Position numbers and translations under genes: made by a program. Source: Streptomyces sp. BV286 (GTDB taxonomy: Bacteria; Actinomycetota; Actinomycetes; Streptomycetales; Streptomycetaceae). From it: 63,455 nt of DNA. Below the pieces are notes generated by a model. That model did not search any database and had not been told where the DNA came from. It saw only the letters and a list, made by a program, of their open reading frames with translations. Positions 8,040-16,171 of the stretch are shown one piece after another. Positions within the stretch are counted from its first letter, which is position 1, and every line of letters begins with the position of its first letter. Location of the stretch: NCBI RefSeq assembly GCF_019090165.1, contig NZ_JAHRIB010000134.1, positions 1-63,455 on the forward strand, read 5' to 3'.

Positions 8040-8955
8040 AGCGGATCCTCGGGTCGAGTACGGCGTACAGGAGGTCGACCAGCAGGTTGGCCACCAGGAA
8101 GACGAGGACGAGGACGGTCACGAAGCCGACGACGGTCTGGGTGTTCTGGCGCAGGATGCCCTGGTAGAGCTGGAAGCCGACGCCGTGGATGTTGAAGATC
8201 CGCTCGGTGACGATCGCGCCGCCCATCAGGGCGCCGATGTCGGTGCCGATGAAGGTGACCACCGGGATCAGCGAGTTGCGCAGCAGGTGCCGGGTGATGA
8301 CCTGGCGCCGGGGCAGGCCCTTGGCGACGGCCGTACGGACGTAGTCGGCGCGCCGGTTCTCCGCGATGGAGGTGCGGGTCAGCCGGGTGACGTACGCGAG
8401 GGAGACGGACGCGAGGACCAGGCCCGGCACGATGAGCTCGTCGAAGGGTGCCTCGGGGGAGACGGACGGACTGATCCAGCCCCACTCGACACCGAGCAGC
8501 AGCTGGAGCAGCAGACCGGTGACGAAGGTCGGCACGGAGATGACGACCAGGGTGACCAGCAGGACGCCGGTGTCGACGGGACGGCCGCGGCGCAGTCCGG
8601 TGACGACGCCCAGCGTGATGCCGATGACGATCTCGAAGAGGATCGCCACGATCGTGAGCCGGATGGTGACCGGGAAGGCGGTCGACATCAGCTCGGTGAC
8701 CTCCTGCCCGTTGAACGCTGTGCCGAAGTCGCCGGTGAAGACGTTCCCCATGTAGGTCGCGTACTGCTGCCACACGGGCTTGTCGAGGCCGAACTCCTTG
8801 CGCAGCTGGGCGGCCGTGGCGGGGTCGCACTCGCGGTCGCCGCACAGGCCCGCGATGGGGTCGCCCATCACGTTCACCATCAGGAAGATCAACAGGGTGG
8901 CGCCGAAGAAGACCGGGATCATCTGCAGCAGACGCCGGATCACGTACCGTCCCAT
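8032..8955 (-). CDS. Oligopeptide ABC transporter permease (DppB type), transporter 1
   Basis: A 307-residue permease beginning MGRYVIRRLLQM, the usual B-subunit N-terminus, with six predicted membrane helices. A large first extracytoplasmic loop contains CGDRECDP, a Cys pair also found at the same place in the two bldK-type permeases here. The EAA loop (DYVRTAVAKGLPRRQVITRH) is intact. ATG at 8955 has GGAG 5 nt upstream; an earlier in-frame ATG at 8982 is rejected because it falls inside the hairpin after the binding-protein gene. It is followed with an 8-bp overlap by the C-type permease. Confidence 0.9.
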   Translation of the reverse strand: MGRYVIRRLLQMIPVFFGATLLIFLMVNVMGDPIAGLCGDRECDPATAAQLRKEFGLDKPVWQQYATYMGNVFTGDFGTAFNGQEVTELMSTAFPVTIRLTIVAILFEIVIGITLGVVTGLRRGRPVDTGVLLVTLVVISVPTFVTGLLLQLLLGVEWGWISPSVSPEAPFDELIVPGLVLASVSLAYVTRLTRTSIAENRRADYVRTAVAKGLPRRQVITRHLLRNSLIPVVTFIGTDIGALMGGAIVTERIFNIHGVGFQLYQGILRQNTQTVVGFVTVLVLVFLVANLLVDLLYAVLDPRIRYA

Positions 8956-8972
8956 GAGGGCTCCGGAGGTAG

Positions 8973-9006
8973 GCGGGGGCACCCGTGTGCCGACGGGTGC
9001 CCCCGC
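8973..9006 (-). terminator. Hairpin after binding-protein gene (attenuator or mRNA stabiliser)
   Basis: Perfect 14-bp arms GCGGGGGCACCCGT (8973-8986) and its complement (8993-9006) with a 6-nt loop start 4 bp past the binding-protein stop. Inside an operon, such a hairpin would terminate part of transcription or protect upstream mRNA, giving more binding protein than permease (inference). Confidence 0.6.
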
Positions 9007-9009
9007 GGC

Positions 9010-10650
9010 TCAGCTGACCTTGATCTCGTTGTAGACGGGGAGGCTGAACGGGTTCAGCGCCACGTCGGTGATCCGCTGCGAGTAGCCGGCGCTGCCGTTC
9101 TGGTACCAGAGCGGGATGGCGCCCATGTCGTCCCGCAGGACCTCCTCGGCCTGCTGGAACAGTTCGACGGCCTTGGCCCGGTCGGTCTCCGCGTTGGCCT
9201 CGTCGACGAGCTTGTCGAACTCGGCGCTGGTCCATTTGCCGTCGTTGGACGAGGCGTTGGTGTAGTACAGCGGCTGCAGGAAGTTCTGGATCAGCGGGTA
9301 GTCCATCTGCCAGCCGGCCCGGAAGGGGCCCGACATCTTGGACTGGGTGATCCGGTTGCGGAAGTCGGCGAAGGTGCCGACGGGGTTGCCGACGCAGGCC
9401 TTGTCGTTGTCCAGCGCGTTGTTGACGGAGTTGCAGACGGCGTCCACCCACTCCTTGTGGGAGCCGGTGTCCGCGTTGTACGAGATCTTGACCTGGCCGC
9501 CGGGCAGCCCGCCGCCCTCCTCGATCAGCTTCTTGGCCTCGTCGGGGTCGTACTCGCAGGCGTCACCGCACAGCCCCTCCTTGAAGCCGCCCTCCTCGCC
9601 GAGGACGGGCGAGGTCCAGTCGGTGGCGGGGGTCCGTGTCTTCTGGAAGATGGTCTCGGTGATCTGCTCGCGGTCGATGGCCCGGGACAGGCCCGTGCGG
9701 ACCTTCTCCATGCCGTCCTTGTCCCAGGCCTTGTCGTAGAACGGGAAGGCGAGGGTCTGGATGATGCCGGCGGGCGTGTTGATGTACCGGTCGCCGAGGT
9801 CGCTCTTGGCGTTCTTGAGCTGGGAGGCGGGCACGTCGTCGACGAGGTCGAGGTTGCCGGCCATCAGGTCCGTGTAGGCGGTGTTGTTGTCGGTGTAGAC
9901 CTTGAGGTCCACTCCGCCGTTGCGGGCCTTGTCCTCGCCGGGGTACTCGCCCCACTTGCGCATCTTCATCACCGAGCCCTTGGCGTACGAGTCGACGACG
10001 TACGGGCCGTTGCCGACCGGCTTCTTCAGCCAGGCGTCGTGGTCGTCGAAGAACGCCTTGGGCAGCGGCGAGAAGGCCGCGTAGCCGAGGGTGTCGGGGA
10101 AGGTCGAGAACTTCTGGTTGAGCTTGACCGTGAAGGTGTTCTCGCCGGTGACCTTCAGACCGGAGAGGGTGTCGGCGGTCTGCTTGCCGCCGTCCTCGGG
10201 GTGGACCTTGTCGTAGCCGTCGATGTACCCGAAGAAGTACGCGTTCTTCTGGTTGTTCTTGAGGCCGGCGCCGTAGTTCCAGGCGTCCACGAACGACTTG
10301 GCGGTGACGGGCTCGCCGTTGCTGAAGGTCCAGCCGCTCCTGACGGTGACGGTGAAGTTCTGGGAGTCCGTGGTCTCGATCTTCTCGGCGAGCATGTCGT
10401 TGGCCTTGCCGGTCTTGGCGTCGTAGCGCTTGAGACCGCGGAAGAGCATGTCGAGGACCTTGCCGCCCTGCACCTCGTTGGTGTTCGCCGGCTCCAGGGG
10501 GTTCTGCGGGTCGCCCCACGAGGAACTGACGATGCCGGAGCCGTCGCCGCTGCCGCCGCTGTCGCCGCCCCCGTCGTCCCCACAGGCCGTCGCGGCGAGC
10601 GCTACCGCCGCCGCGCATGCGGCCCATCTGGCGTGCGTGGCTCCACGCAT
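9010..10650 (-). CDS. Peptide-binding lipoprotein, transporter 1
   Basis: A 546-residue family 5 extracellular solute-binding protein. A Sec lipoprotein signal (Arg-containing N-terminus, Ala-rich core) ends in TAC at Cys23, followed by an Asp/Gly/Ser-rich linker. Body motifs typical of the family are present, for example GPYVVDSYAKG and RDDMGAIPLWY near the C-terminus. ATG at 10650 has AGGAGG 6 nt upstream. It is the first gene of a five-gene operon, divergent from transporter 2, with palindromes in the intervening 370 bp. It should capture short peptides outside the membrane; substrate unknown. Confidence 0.9.
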   Translation of the reverse strand: MRGATHARWAACAAAVALAATACGDDGGGDSGGSGDGSGIVSSSWGDPQNPLEPANTNEVQGGKVLDMLFRGLKRYDAKTGKANDMLAEKIETTDSQNFTVTVRSGWTFSNGEPVTAKSFVDAWNYGAGLKNNQKNAYFFGYIDGYDKVHPEDGGKQTADTLSGLKVTGENTFTVKLNQKFSTFPDTLGYAAFSPLPKAFFDDHDAWLKKPVGNGPYVVDSYAKGSVMKMRKWGEYPGEDKARNGGVDLKVYTDNNTAYTDLMAGNLDLVDDVPASQLKNAKSDLGDRYINTPAGIIQTLAFPFYDKAWDKDGMEKVRTGLSRAIDREQITETIFQKTRTPATDWTSPVLGEEGGFKEGLCGDACEYDPDEAKKLIEEGGGLPGGQVKISYNADTGSHKEWVDAVCNSVNNALDNDKACVGNPVGTFADFRNRITQSKMSGPFRAGWQMDYPLIQNFLQPLYYTNASSNDGKWTSAEFDKLVDEANAETDRAKAVELFQQAEEVLRDDMGAIPLWYQNGSAGYSQRITDVALNPFSLPVYNEIKVS

Positions 10651-10713
10651 GGAGTGCCTCCTCTTCGGTGCGCTGCGGCTCCGGCGCCGTAGTCATATGC
10701 CTTTAGCGCCCAA

Positions 10714-10725
10714 TATCGGCCGATA
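10714..10725. promoter_or_regulatory. 12-bp perfect palindrome upstream of transporter 1
   Basis: TATCGGCCGATA is its own reverse complement and lies 63 bp before the transporter 1 binding-protein ATG, in the divergent gap. A second inverted repeat, CCACCCG-TC-CGGGTGG, follows at 10748-10763. Either could be an operator; no regulator can be named. Confidence 0.4.
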
Positions 10726-10918
10726 GCTCTCATAGCGCACATTCACTCCACCCGTCCGGGTGGGGGCATCCGCCGGATGTACGCATCGCGCGCCCCTGAC
10801 GGACGCACGCATGGCGCGACACGTGGACCGCATAGCGGACCGCACTTTGGTCATGGCAGTCCCAAGCCGGGCCAAGCGGCGACCAGCCCCGGGTCAAACT
10901 GCAAAAGACCAGATCAAG

Positions 10919-10996
10919 GGCGTCAACGATTCATTGACGCCGGGCGAACGGCGTTGAAATGGTCGCGCTAGCCCGTGGGTCGAAGCCTGTCGACCC
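10919..10996. promoter_or_regulatory. Two inverted repeats upstream of transporter 2
   Basis: GGCGTCAA (10919-10926) pairs with TTGACGCC (10934-10941), and GGGTCGA (10977-10983) with TCGACCC (10990-10996). Both are within about 100 bp of the permease ATG at 11021. TTGACG in the first repeat could double as a -35 element, but no well-spaced -10 was found. Together with 10714-10763 they account for the visible structure in the 370-bp divergent gap 10651-11020, which has no credible gene. Confidence 0.4.
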
Positions 10997-11020
10997 CCAT
11001 CAATTCGGGCCAGGAGCACC

Positions 11021-12052
11021 ATGACCTCCCCTACGCCCTCCGCGGCCGCCCCACCCACGGCGGTGGCCGACACCGCCGTACGCACCACACCCGCGCCCCC
11101 TCCCCGGGGCGGTGACAGCCGCTCCCCCGGCCGGCTCGCCTGGCTGCGCTTCCGGCGCGACCGCACGGGCGTCGTCTCGGCCTACGTCGTGCTGTTCTTC
11201 TTCGTCGCCGGTATCGGCGCCCCGCTGATCGCCGGGGTGTACGGCAAGGACCCGTACACGACGTACGGCCAGAACACGGCGGGCCTGCTCAACGACTTCG
11301 GGTTTCCCGTCCGGCCCAACGGCGGTATCAGCGGCGACTTCTGGTTCGGCGTCGAGCCGCAGCTCGGGCGGGACGTCTTCACCCTGCTCCTCTACGGCAT
11401 CCGCAACTCGCTGCTGATCGCCACGGTGACGACCCTGCTGGTCACCCTGCTGGGCATCGTCGTCGGGCTGACGGCCGGCTACCTCGGCGGCCGGACCGAC
11501 TACCTGGTCGGCCGGGTCATCGACATCCTGCTGGCCTTCCCCTCCACGCTCTTCTTCATCGCCTTCTGGCCCGTGATGATCTCGATCCTCGTCTCGCCGG
11601 AGGACAACACCCCGACCTGGCTCACGGTGGTCAGCCTGATCTCGGTGATGACCGCGTTCGGCTGGGCGCCCATCGCACGGCTCCTGCGGGGCGAGGTACT
11701 GGCCCTGCGCGAGCGGGAGTTCGTGGAGGCGTCCAAGGTCACCGGCGCCTCACCGGCCCGGATCATCTTCAGGGAACTTCTGCCCAACCTGTGGACGCCG
11801 ATCCTCATCCAGGCGACCCTCGCGCTGCCCATGTACGTCACCACGGAGGCGGCCCTCGCCTTCCTCGGCGTCGGGCTCAGCGACCCGACGCCCGACTGGG
11901 GCGTGATGATCCAGCGCGGGGCGCAGGTCTACCAGAACGACATCACCTACATGCTCTTCCCCGGCCTGGCGATGGTGATCTTCGTGATCGCCTTCAACCT
12001 GCTCGGCGACTCCGTGCGGGACGCGCTGGATCCCAAGACCCGACGCCGATAA
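11021..12052 (+). CDS. BldKA-like oligopeptide permease, transporter 2
   Basis: A 343-residue C-type permease with a Pro/Ala-rich N-terminal tail, a first helix near residues 52-72, a long extracytoplasmic loop and five more helices. The EAA loop REREFVEASKVTGASPARII is followed by LP. It resembles the bldKA product of the same window at many positions (RFRRDRTGV, GKDPYT, DFWFGVEP-LGRDVFT, LALREREFVEA, PTPDWG), so the two are paralogues. ATG at 11021 has CAGGAG 4 nt upstream. First gene of a five-gene operon with the same order as bldK. A hairpin-bearing gap of 143 bp separates it from the binding-protein gene. Confidence 0.9.
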   Translation: MTSPTPSAAAPPTAVADTAVRTTPAPPPRGGDSRSPGRLAWLRFRRDRTGVVSAYVVLFFFVAGIGAPLIAGVYGKDPYTTYGQNTAGLLNDFGFPVRPNGGISGDFWFGVEPQLGRDVFTLLLYGIRNSLLIATVTTLLVTLLGIVVGLTAGYLGGRTDYLVGRVIDILLAFPSTLFFIAFWPVMISILVSPEDNTPTWLTVVSLISVMTAFGWAPIARLLRGEVLALREREFVEASKVTGASPARIIFRELLPNLWTPILIQATLALPMYVTTEAALAFLGVGLSDPTPDWGVMIQRGAQVYQNDITYMLFPGLAMVIFVIAFNLLGDSVRDALDPKTRRR

Positions 12053-12137
12053 CTCCGCCGGACAGGCCGTCCCGAACCCGCAGGTTCGTCGTGGCCGGTC
12101 GCGCCCACGCGGCGGAGCCGCACATCGACACAGCCCC

Positions 12138-12156
12138 GCGCCCCGGAAAGGGGCGC
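12138..12156. repeat. Streptomyces dispersed stem-loop remnant within operon
   Basis: GCGCCCC-GGAAA-GGGGCGC forms a 7-bp stem, next to a TGGCCGGTCGCGC stretch (about 12090-12102) that recurs at 15031-15043. It belongs to the GGTCGCGC...CCCCGCGCCCC type of Streptomyces intergenic repeat, here placed before the binding-protein gene. Confidence 0.5.
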
Positions 12157-12195
12157 CCCCGCTTCTCCCATCTCCCTGATTCAGGCAGGACACCC

Positions 12196-13980
12196 ATGTC
12201 TCTCTCGCGCAGAAACTTTGTCATCGCGACCTCGGTCGCGGCCGGTGGATCAATGGTCCTCTCCGCGTGCAGCAGTGGCGGGGGCGGCGGCGGTACGGGA
12301 GGCGGTGGCTCCGCCGGCACCGCCAAGTACTCCGCGGTGACCATCGGAACGGCGGACGACTCCACCGGGCCCGCCCCCGAGATCACCGGCTCACGCAAGG
12401 GCGGCACGATCCACGCGATCGGCCCGGACGACTTCTCGCACCTCGACCCGCAGCGCATCTACTACTCGTGGAACTCCACGGTCGGCAACCTCTACATCCG
12501 CTGCCTGACCGGTTACAAAATCGCCCCGGGCGGTGGCATGAAGCTCGTCGGCGACCTGGCCACCGACACCGGCACCATGTCCGACGGCGGCAAAACATGG
12601 ACCTTCACGCTGAAGGACGGCCTGAAGTGGGAGGACGGCAGCGAGCTCACCGTGGACGACGTACGCCACGGCATCGAGCGCGGCTTCGCGAGCTTCACCA
12701 CCGAGGGCGCCACCTACCTCCAGTCGGCGCTGACCGGCACGAACGACTTCCGCTCGGTCTACAAGGGCCCGTACGGCGGCAAGCACCTCAGCTCGGTCGT
12801 CACGGACGCCGCGAAGAAGACCATCACCTTCCACCTGAAGGCGGCCCGTCCGGACCTCAACTGGACCCTCGCCATGCACTCCTACGGCGCCGTGCCCGTC
12901 AAGCACGACACCAAGGAGAAGTACGACAAGGACCCGGTCTCCTGCGGCCCGTACCGGATCAAGCAGCACTCCGTCGACAAGTCGCTGACCCTGGTGCGCA
13001 ACACCCACTGGGACCCGGCGACGGACGCGATCCGCAACGCCTACCCGGACTCCTTCGTCTTCGAGTTCGGTCCCGAGGGACTGCAGGCGACGGACCGGCT
13101 GATCGCCGACTCCGGGGACGACCAGTACGCGGTCATGGCCTACAGCGGGGTGCCGGCCGAGCGCATCCAGAAGGTGCTCGGCACGGCCGACCTGAAGGCC
13201 CGTACCGTCGACGGCCTGCTGACCGGCCTCTACTACTACGCCATCAACTGCAAACGCATCAAGGACGTCAAGGTGCGGCAGGCGCTCAACCACGCCTGGC
13301 CGCTGGAGCAGATCCGCCGGATCTACGGCGGCCCGTCCGCGGGCGAGTACGCCACCACCATCCTGTCCCCGGACATCGCGGGGCGGGTGAAGTTCGACGT
13401 GTACGGCAAGCTGACCAAGCCCCAGGGCGACACGGCGAAGGCGAAGGCCCTGCTGAAGGAGGCCGGAAAGCTCGGCCAGAAGATCGTCTACACCTATCCG
13501 CAGGGTGCGAGCGACGCGTACGACAAGACCAAGGTCGTCATCGCGAACGCACTGAAGGAGGCCGGCTTCGATCCGGTCGTGAAGCCCGTCGAGTCGACCA
13601 GCTACTACGACCAGGTCCAGCAGATCGACAACCAGTTCGACGTGATGTGGTTCGGCTGGTCCCCCGACTGGCCGACGGGCTACACCCTCATCCAGCCCCT
13701 CTTCGACGGCACCACGATCGCCAACGGCGCCAACAACGTCTCGCAGCTGAACGTGAGCTGGGTCAACTCGGCGATCAAGAAGAACGCCGTCATCACGGAC
13801 GCCACCAAGGCCAACGCCTCCTGGGCGGCGCTGGACCGCCGGATCATGGCGGAGGAGGCGCCGATCATCCCCGAGACGTACCAGCGGCGCTACTACCTGT
13901 ACGGATCCAAGGTGGGCGGGGGCGAGTTCGACCCGCTGTTCTCGGCGTTCATCCTCTACAAGCTCTACGCCAAGGCCTGA
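12196..13980 (+). CDS. BldKB-like peptide-binding lipoprotein with Tat-type signal, transporter 2
   Basis: A 594-residue family 5 solute-binding protein. The N-terminus MSLSRRNFVIA has the SRRNF twin-arginine motif and the signal ends in a lipobox LSAC (Cys25), so export by Tat with lipidation is predicted. A Gly/Ser linker follows, then a body resembling the BldKB protein of this window (GGTI, GDLATDTG versus GDVATDSG, SDGGKTWT, DDVRHGIER versus ADVRHTIER, KKADTKEKYDK-like segment). ATG at 12196 has GGCAGGA 5 nt upstream. The permease gene follows after only 23 bp with no hairpin, unlike the other two transporters. Confidence 0.9.
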   Translation: MSLSRRNFVIATSVAAGGSMVLSACSSGGGGGGTGGGGSAGTAKYSAVTIGTADDSTGPAPEITGSRKGGTIHAIGPDDFSHLDPQRIYYSWNSTVGNLYIRCLTGYKIAPGGGMKLVGDLATDTGTMSDGGKTWTFTLKDGLKWEDGSELTVDDVRHGIERGFASFTTEGATYLQSALTGTNDFRSVYKGPYGGKHLSSVVTDAAKKTITFHLKAARPDLNWTLAMHSYGAVPVKHDTKEKYDKDPVSCGPYRIKQHSVDKSLTLVRNTHWDPATDAIRNAYPDSFVFEFGPEGLQATDRLIADSGDDQYAVMAYSGVPAERIQKVLGTADLKARTVDGLLTGLYYYAINCKRIKDVKVRQALNHAWPLEQIRRIYGGPSAGEYATTILSPDIAGRVKFDVYGKLTKPQGDTAKAKALLKEAGKLGQKIVYTYPQGASDAYDKTKVVIANALKEAGFDPVVKPVESTSYYDQVQQIDNQFDVMWFGWSPDWPTGYTLIQPLFDGTTIANGANNVSQLNVSWVNSAIKKNAVITDATKANASWAALDRRIMAEEAPIIPETYQRRYYLYGSKVGGGEFDPLFSAFILYKLYAKA

Positions 13981-14003
13981 GGCCACCAGGGAATCGCATC
14001 GCC

Positions 14004-14987
14004 ATGTTCCGTTTCCTCGTCCGCCGGACGCTCGGCGCGCTGCTGATCCTCCTGATCATCAGCGCCCTCACCTTCGTGCTCTTCTACGTCGCCCCCCGTG
14101 ACCCGGCGCGCGCCGCCTGCGGCAAGCTGTGCACACCGCAGACACTCGCGCTGGTCCGGCACAACCTCGGGATCTCCGACCCCCTGCCGGTCCAGTACTG
14201 GCACTGGCTGGTCGGCGTGTTCGCCGGCCGTGACTACACGGGCCTCGGGAACTGCCCCGCGCCGTGCCTCGGCTACTCGTTCACCAACCACGAGCCGGTG
14301 CTCGGCCTGATCACCGACCGCTTCCCGACGACGCTCTCGCTCTCGCTGGGCAGCACCGTCGTGTTCGTGGTCTTCGGGGTGGGCACCGGAATGATCGCGG
14401 CGGTCAAGCAGGGCAGGCCGCTCGACAAGATCGCGTCCTCCGCCTCGCTGGTCGGCTCGTCGCTGCAGATCTACATCGTCGGCGTCGTCGCGATGTACTA
14501 CCTCTCCGACCAGTGGCATCTGCTGCCCCGGCCGCAGGACAGCACCGGGTTCACCCAGGATCCGGCCGCGTGGTTCAAGGGCCTGCTGCTGCCCTGGCTG
14601 GTCCTCGCGCTGATCTTCACCGCCAACTACACCCGGATGACCCGCTCCCAGCTGGTGGAGACCCTGAACGAGGACTACGTGCGCACCGCGCGCGCCAAGG
14701 GCCTCTCCCGCCGGACGGTCTTCTTCCGGTTCGCCTGGCGGGGTGCGATGGGCCCGATCGTCACGATCCTCGGGCTCGACATCGGCTATCTCCTCGGCGG
14801 CGCGATCATCACCGAGGAGACCTTCGGCCTGCACGGCATCGGCGCCCTGTCCATCAAGGCCGTACGGGACAACGACCTGCCGCTGCTGCTGGGCGTGGTC
14901 CTCACCGCGGCCGCCGCGATCGTCGTCGCCAACATCGTCGTCGACGCCGTCTACGCCCTCATCGACCCGCGGGTCCGGCTCGCGTAG
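14004..14987 (+). CDS. BldKC-like oligopeptide permease, transporter 2
   Basis: A 327-residue B-type permease (MFRFLVRRTLGALL) with six helices. The first extracytoplasmic loop carries ACGKLC and CPAPCLG, matching ACGKNC and CSAPCLG of the bldKC product, so four Cys are shared between the paralogues and may form disulfides. The EAA loop DYVRTARAKGLSRRTVFFRF is intact. ATG 14004 lies 23 bp past the binding-protein stop. A 132-bp gap with a dispersed stem-loop repeat precedes the ATPase genes. Confidence 0.9.
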   Translation: MFRFLVRRTLGALLILLIISALTFVLFYVAPRDPARAACGKLCTPQTLALVRHNLGISDPLPVQYWHWLVGVFAGRDYTGLGNCPAPCLGYSFTNHEPVLGLITDRFPTTLSLSLGSTVVFVVFGVGTGMIAAVKQGRPLDKIASSASLVGSSLQIYIVGVVAMYYLSDQWHLLPRPQDSTGFTQDPAAWFKGLLLPWLVLALIFTANYTRMTRSQLVETLNEDYVRTARAKGLSRRTVFFRFAWRGAMGPIVTILGLDIGYLLGGAIITEETFGLHGIGALSIKAVRDNDLPLLLGVVLTAAAAIVVANIVVDAVYALIDPRVRLA

Positions 14988-15027
14988 GCGCTGCGCCGCA
15001 GCGGGCGTTCGGCCGGCTGCAGGACCG

Positions 15028-15068
15028 CCGTGGCCGGTCGCGCAGTTCCCCGCGTCCCTTCGGGGCGC
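15028..15068. repeat. Streptomyces dispersed stem-loop repeat within operon
   Basis: Contains GGTCGCGCAGTTCCCCGCG followed by TCCC-TTC-GGGGCGC; the stem GCGTCCC/GGGGCGC (15052-15058, 15062-15068) has one T-G pair. The same consensus appears at 43621-43666 and, degenerated, at 26510-26545. Here it sits between permease and ATPase genes. Confidence 0.55.
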
Positions 15069-15119
15069 TCCGCACCGGCCCCTCGCCGGATCCGTCCGAC
15101 CATCTGGAGAGACAGCCCC

Positions 15120-16145
15120 ATGAGCACCCCCTTCCTCTCCGTACGCGACCTGCGCGTCCACTTCTCCACCGAGGACGGTGTCGTCAGAGCCGTCGACGGG
15201 CTCTCCTTCGACCTGGCCGAGGGCAGGACGCTCGGCATCGTGGGCGAGTCCGGCTCGGGCAAGTCCGTCACCAACCTGGCGATCCTCGGCCTGCACGACC
15301 GCGACCACACCGCGGTGGGCGGCGAGATCCTGCTCGACGGCAAGGACCTGCTGACCGCGACCGAGCGGCAGCTGGAGCGGCTGCGCGGCAACACCATGTC
15401 GATGATCTTCCAGGACGCGCTGGCCTCGCTCTCGCCGTTCCACACGATCGGAAAGCAGATCGGCGAGACGTACCGCAAGCACACCGGGGCGTCCCGGCAC
15501 GCGGCGCGCTCGCGGGCGGTGGAGATGCTCAGACGCGTCGGCATCCCGCAGCCCGACCTTCGCGTGGACGACTACCCGCACCAGTTCTCCGGCGGGATGC
15601 GCCAGCGCGCGATGATCGCCATGGCCCTGGTCTGCGATCCACGGCTGCTGATCGCGGACGAGCCGACCACCGCGCTCGACGTGACGGTCCAGGCGCAGAT
15701 CATGGACCTCCTCAAGGACCTCCAGCAGGAGTTCGGCACGGCGATCGTCTTCATCACCCACGACTTGGGCGTCATCTCCCACGTCGCCGACGAGGTCCTG
15801 GTGATGTACGGCGGCCGCTGCGTGGAGCGGGGCACGCGGGGCGAGGTGCTGCGCGCACCCCAGCACCCGTACACCTGGGGCCTGCTCGGCTCGATGCCGA
15901 GCCTCGACGGGCCGGTCGACGTGCCGCTGTCGCCGATCCCGGGCCTGCCTCCCTCCCTCCTCAACCCGCCCTCGGGCTGCCGCTTCCACCCGCGGTGCGC
16001 GTTCGTGGAGAAGGTCCACGCGGGTCTGTGCGCCACGGACAGCCCCGAGTTGCGCATCACCGCCGGGCGCGGCGCCGCCTGCCACCTCACCGCCGGGCAG
16101 CGCCGGGAGTTCTTCACCGACTACGCGACGCCCCAGCCCAACTGA
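15120..16145 (+). CDS. BldKD-like oligopeptide ATPase, transporter 2
   Basis: A 341-residue ATPase: GESGSGKS Walker A (about 38-45), QDALASLSP, SGGMRQR signature, IADEP Walker B, THDLGVIS switch and the C-terminal Cys set CRFHPRC...C...CHL. It closely parallels the bldKD product (RDLRV-FSTEDG, DDYPHQFSGG, VLRAPQHPYTWGLL, PPSLLNPPSGC), confirming paralogy. ATG 15120 (MSTPFLSV) is chosen because the homologous alignment begins there; the in-frame ATG at 15030 falls in the stem-loop repeat. Followed by the partner ATPase after 26 bp. Confidence 0.9.
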   Translation: MSTPFLSVRDLRVHFSTEDGVVRAVDGLSFDLAEGRTLGIVGESGSGKSVTNLAILGLHDRDHTAVGGEILLDGKDLLTATERQLERLRGNTMSMIFQDALASLSPFHTIGKQIGETYRKHTGASRHAARSRAVEMLRRVGIPQPDLRVDDYPHQFSGGMRQRAMIAMALVCDPRLLIADEPTTALDVTVQAQIMDLLKDLQQEFGTAIVFITHDLGVISHVADEVLVMYGGRCVERGTRGEVLRAPQHPYTWGLLGSMPSLDGPVDVPLSPIPGLPPSLLNPPSGCRFHPRCAFVEKVHAGLCATDSPELRITAGRGAACHLTAGQRREFFTDYATPQPN

Positions 16146-16171
16146 CCCGCGAGAGATGGGACTTCACCCTC

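Noticed and set aside
7717..10692. Plus-strand ORF of 991 codons over transporter 1
   Set aside because: It is the antisense of four clear transporter genes; the protein is His/Val/Gly-rich without domains, a usual high-GC artefact.
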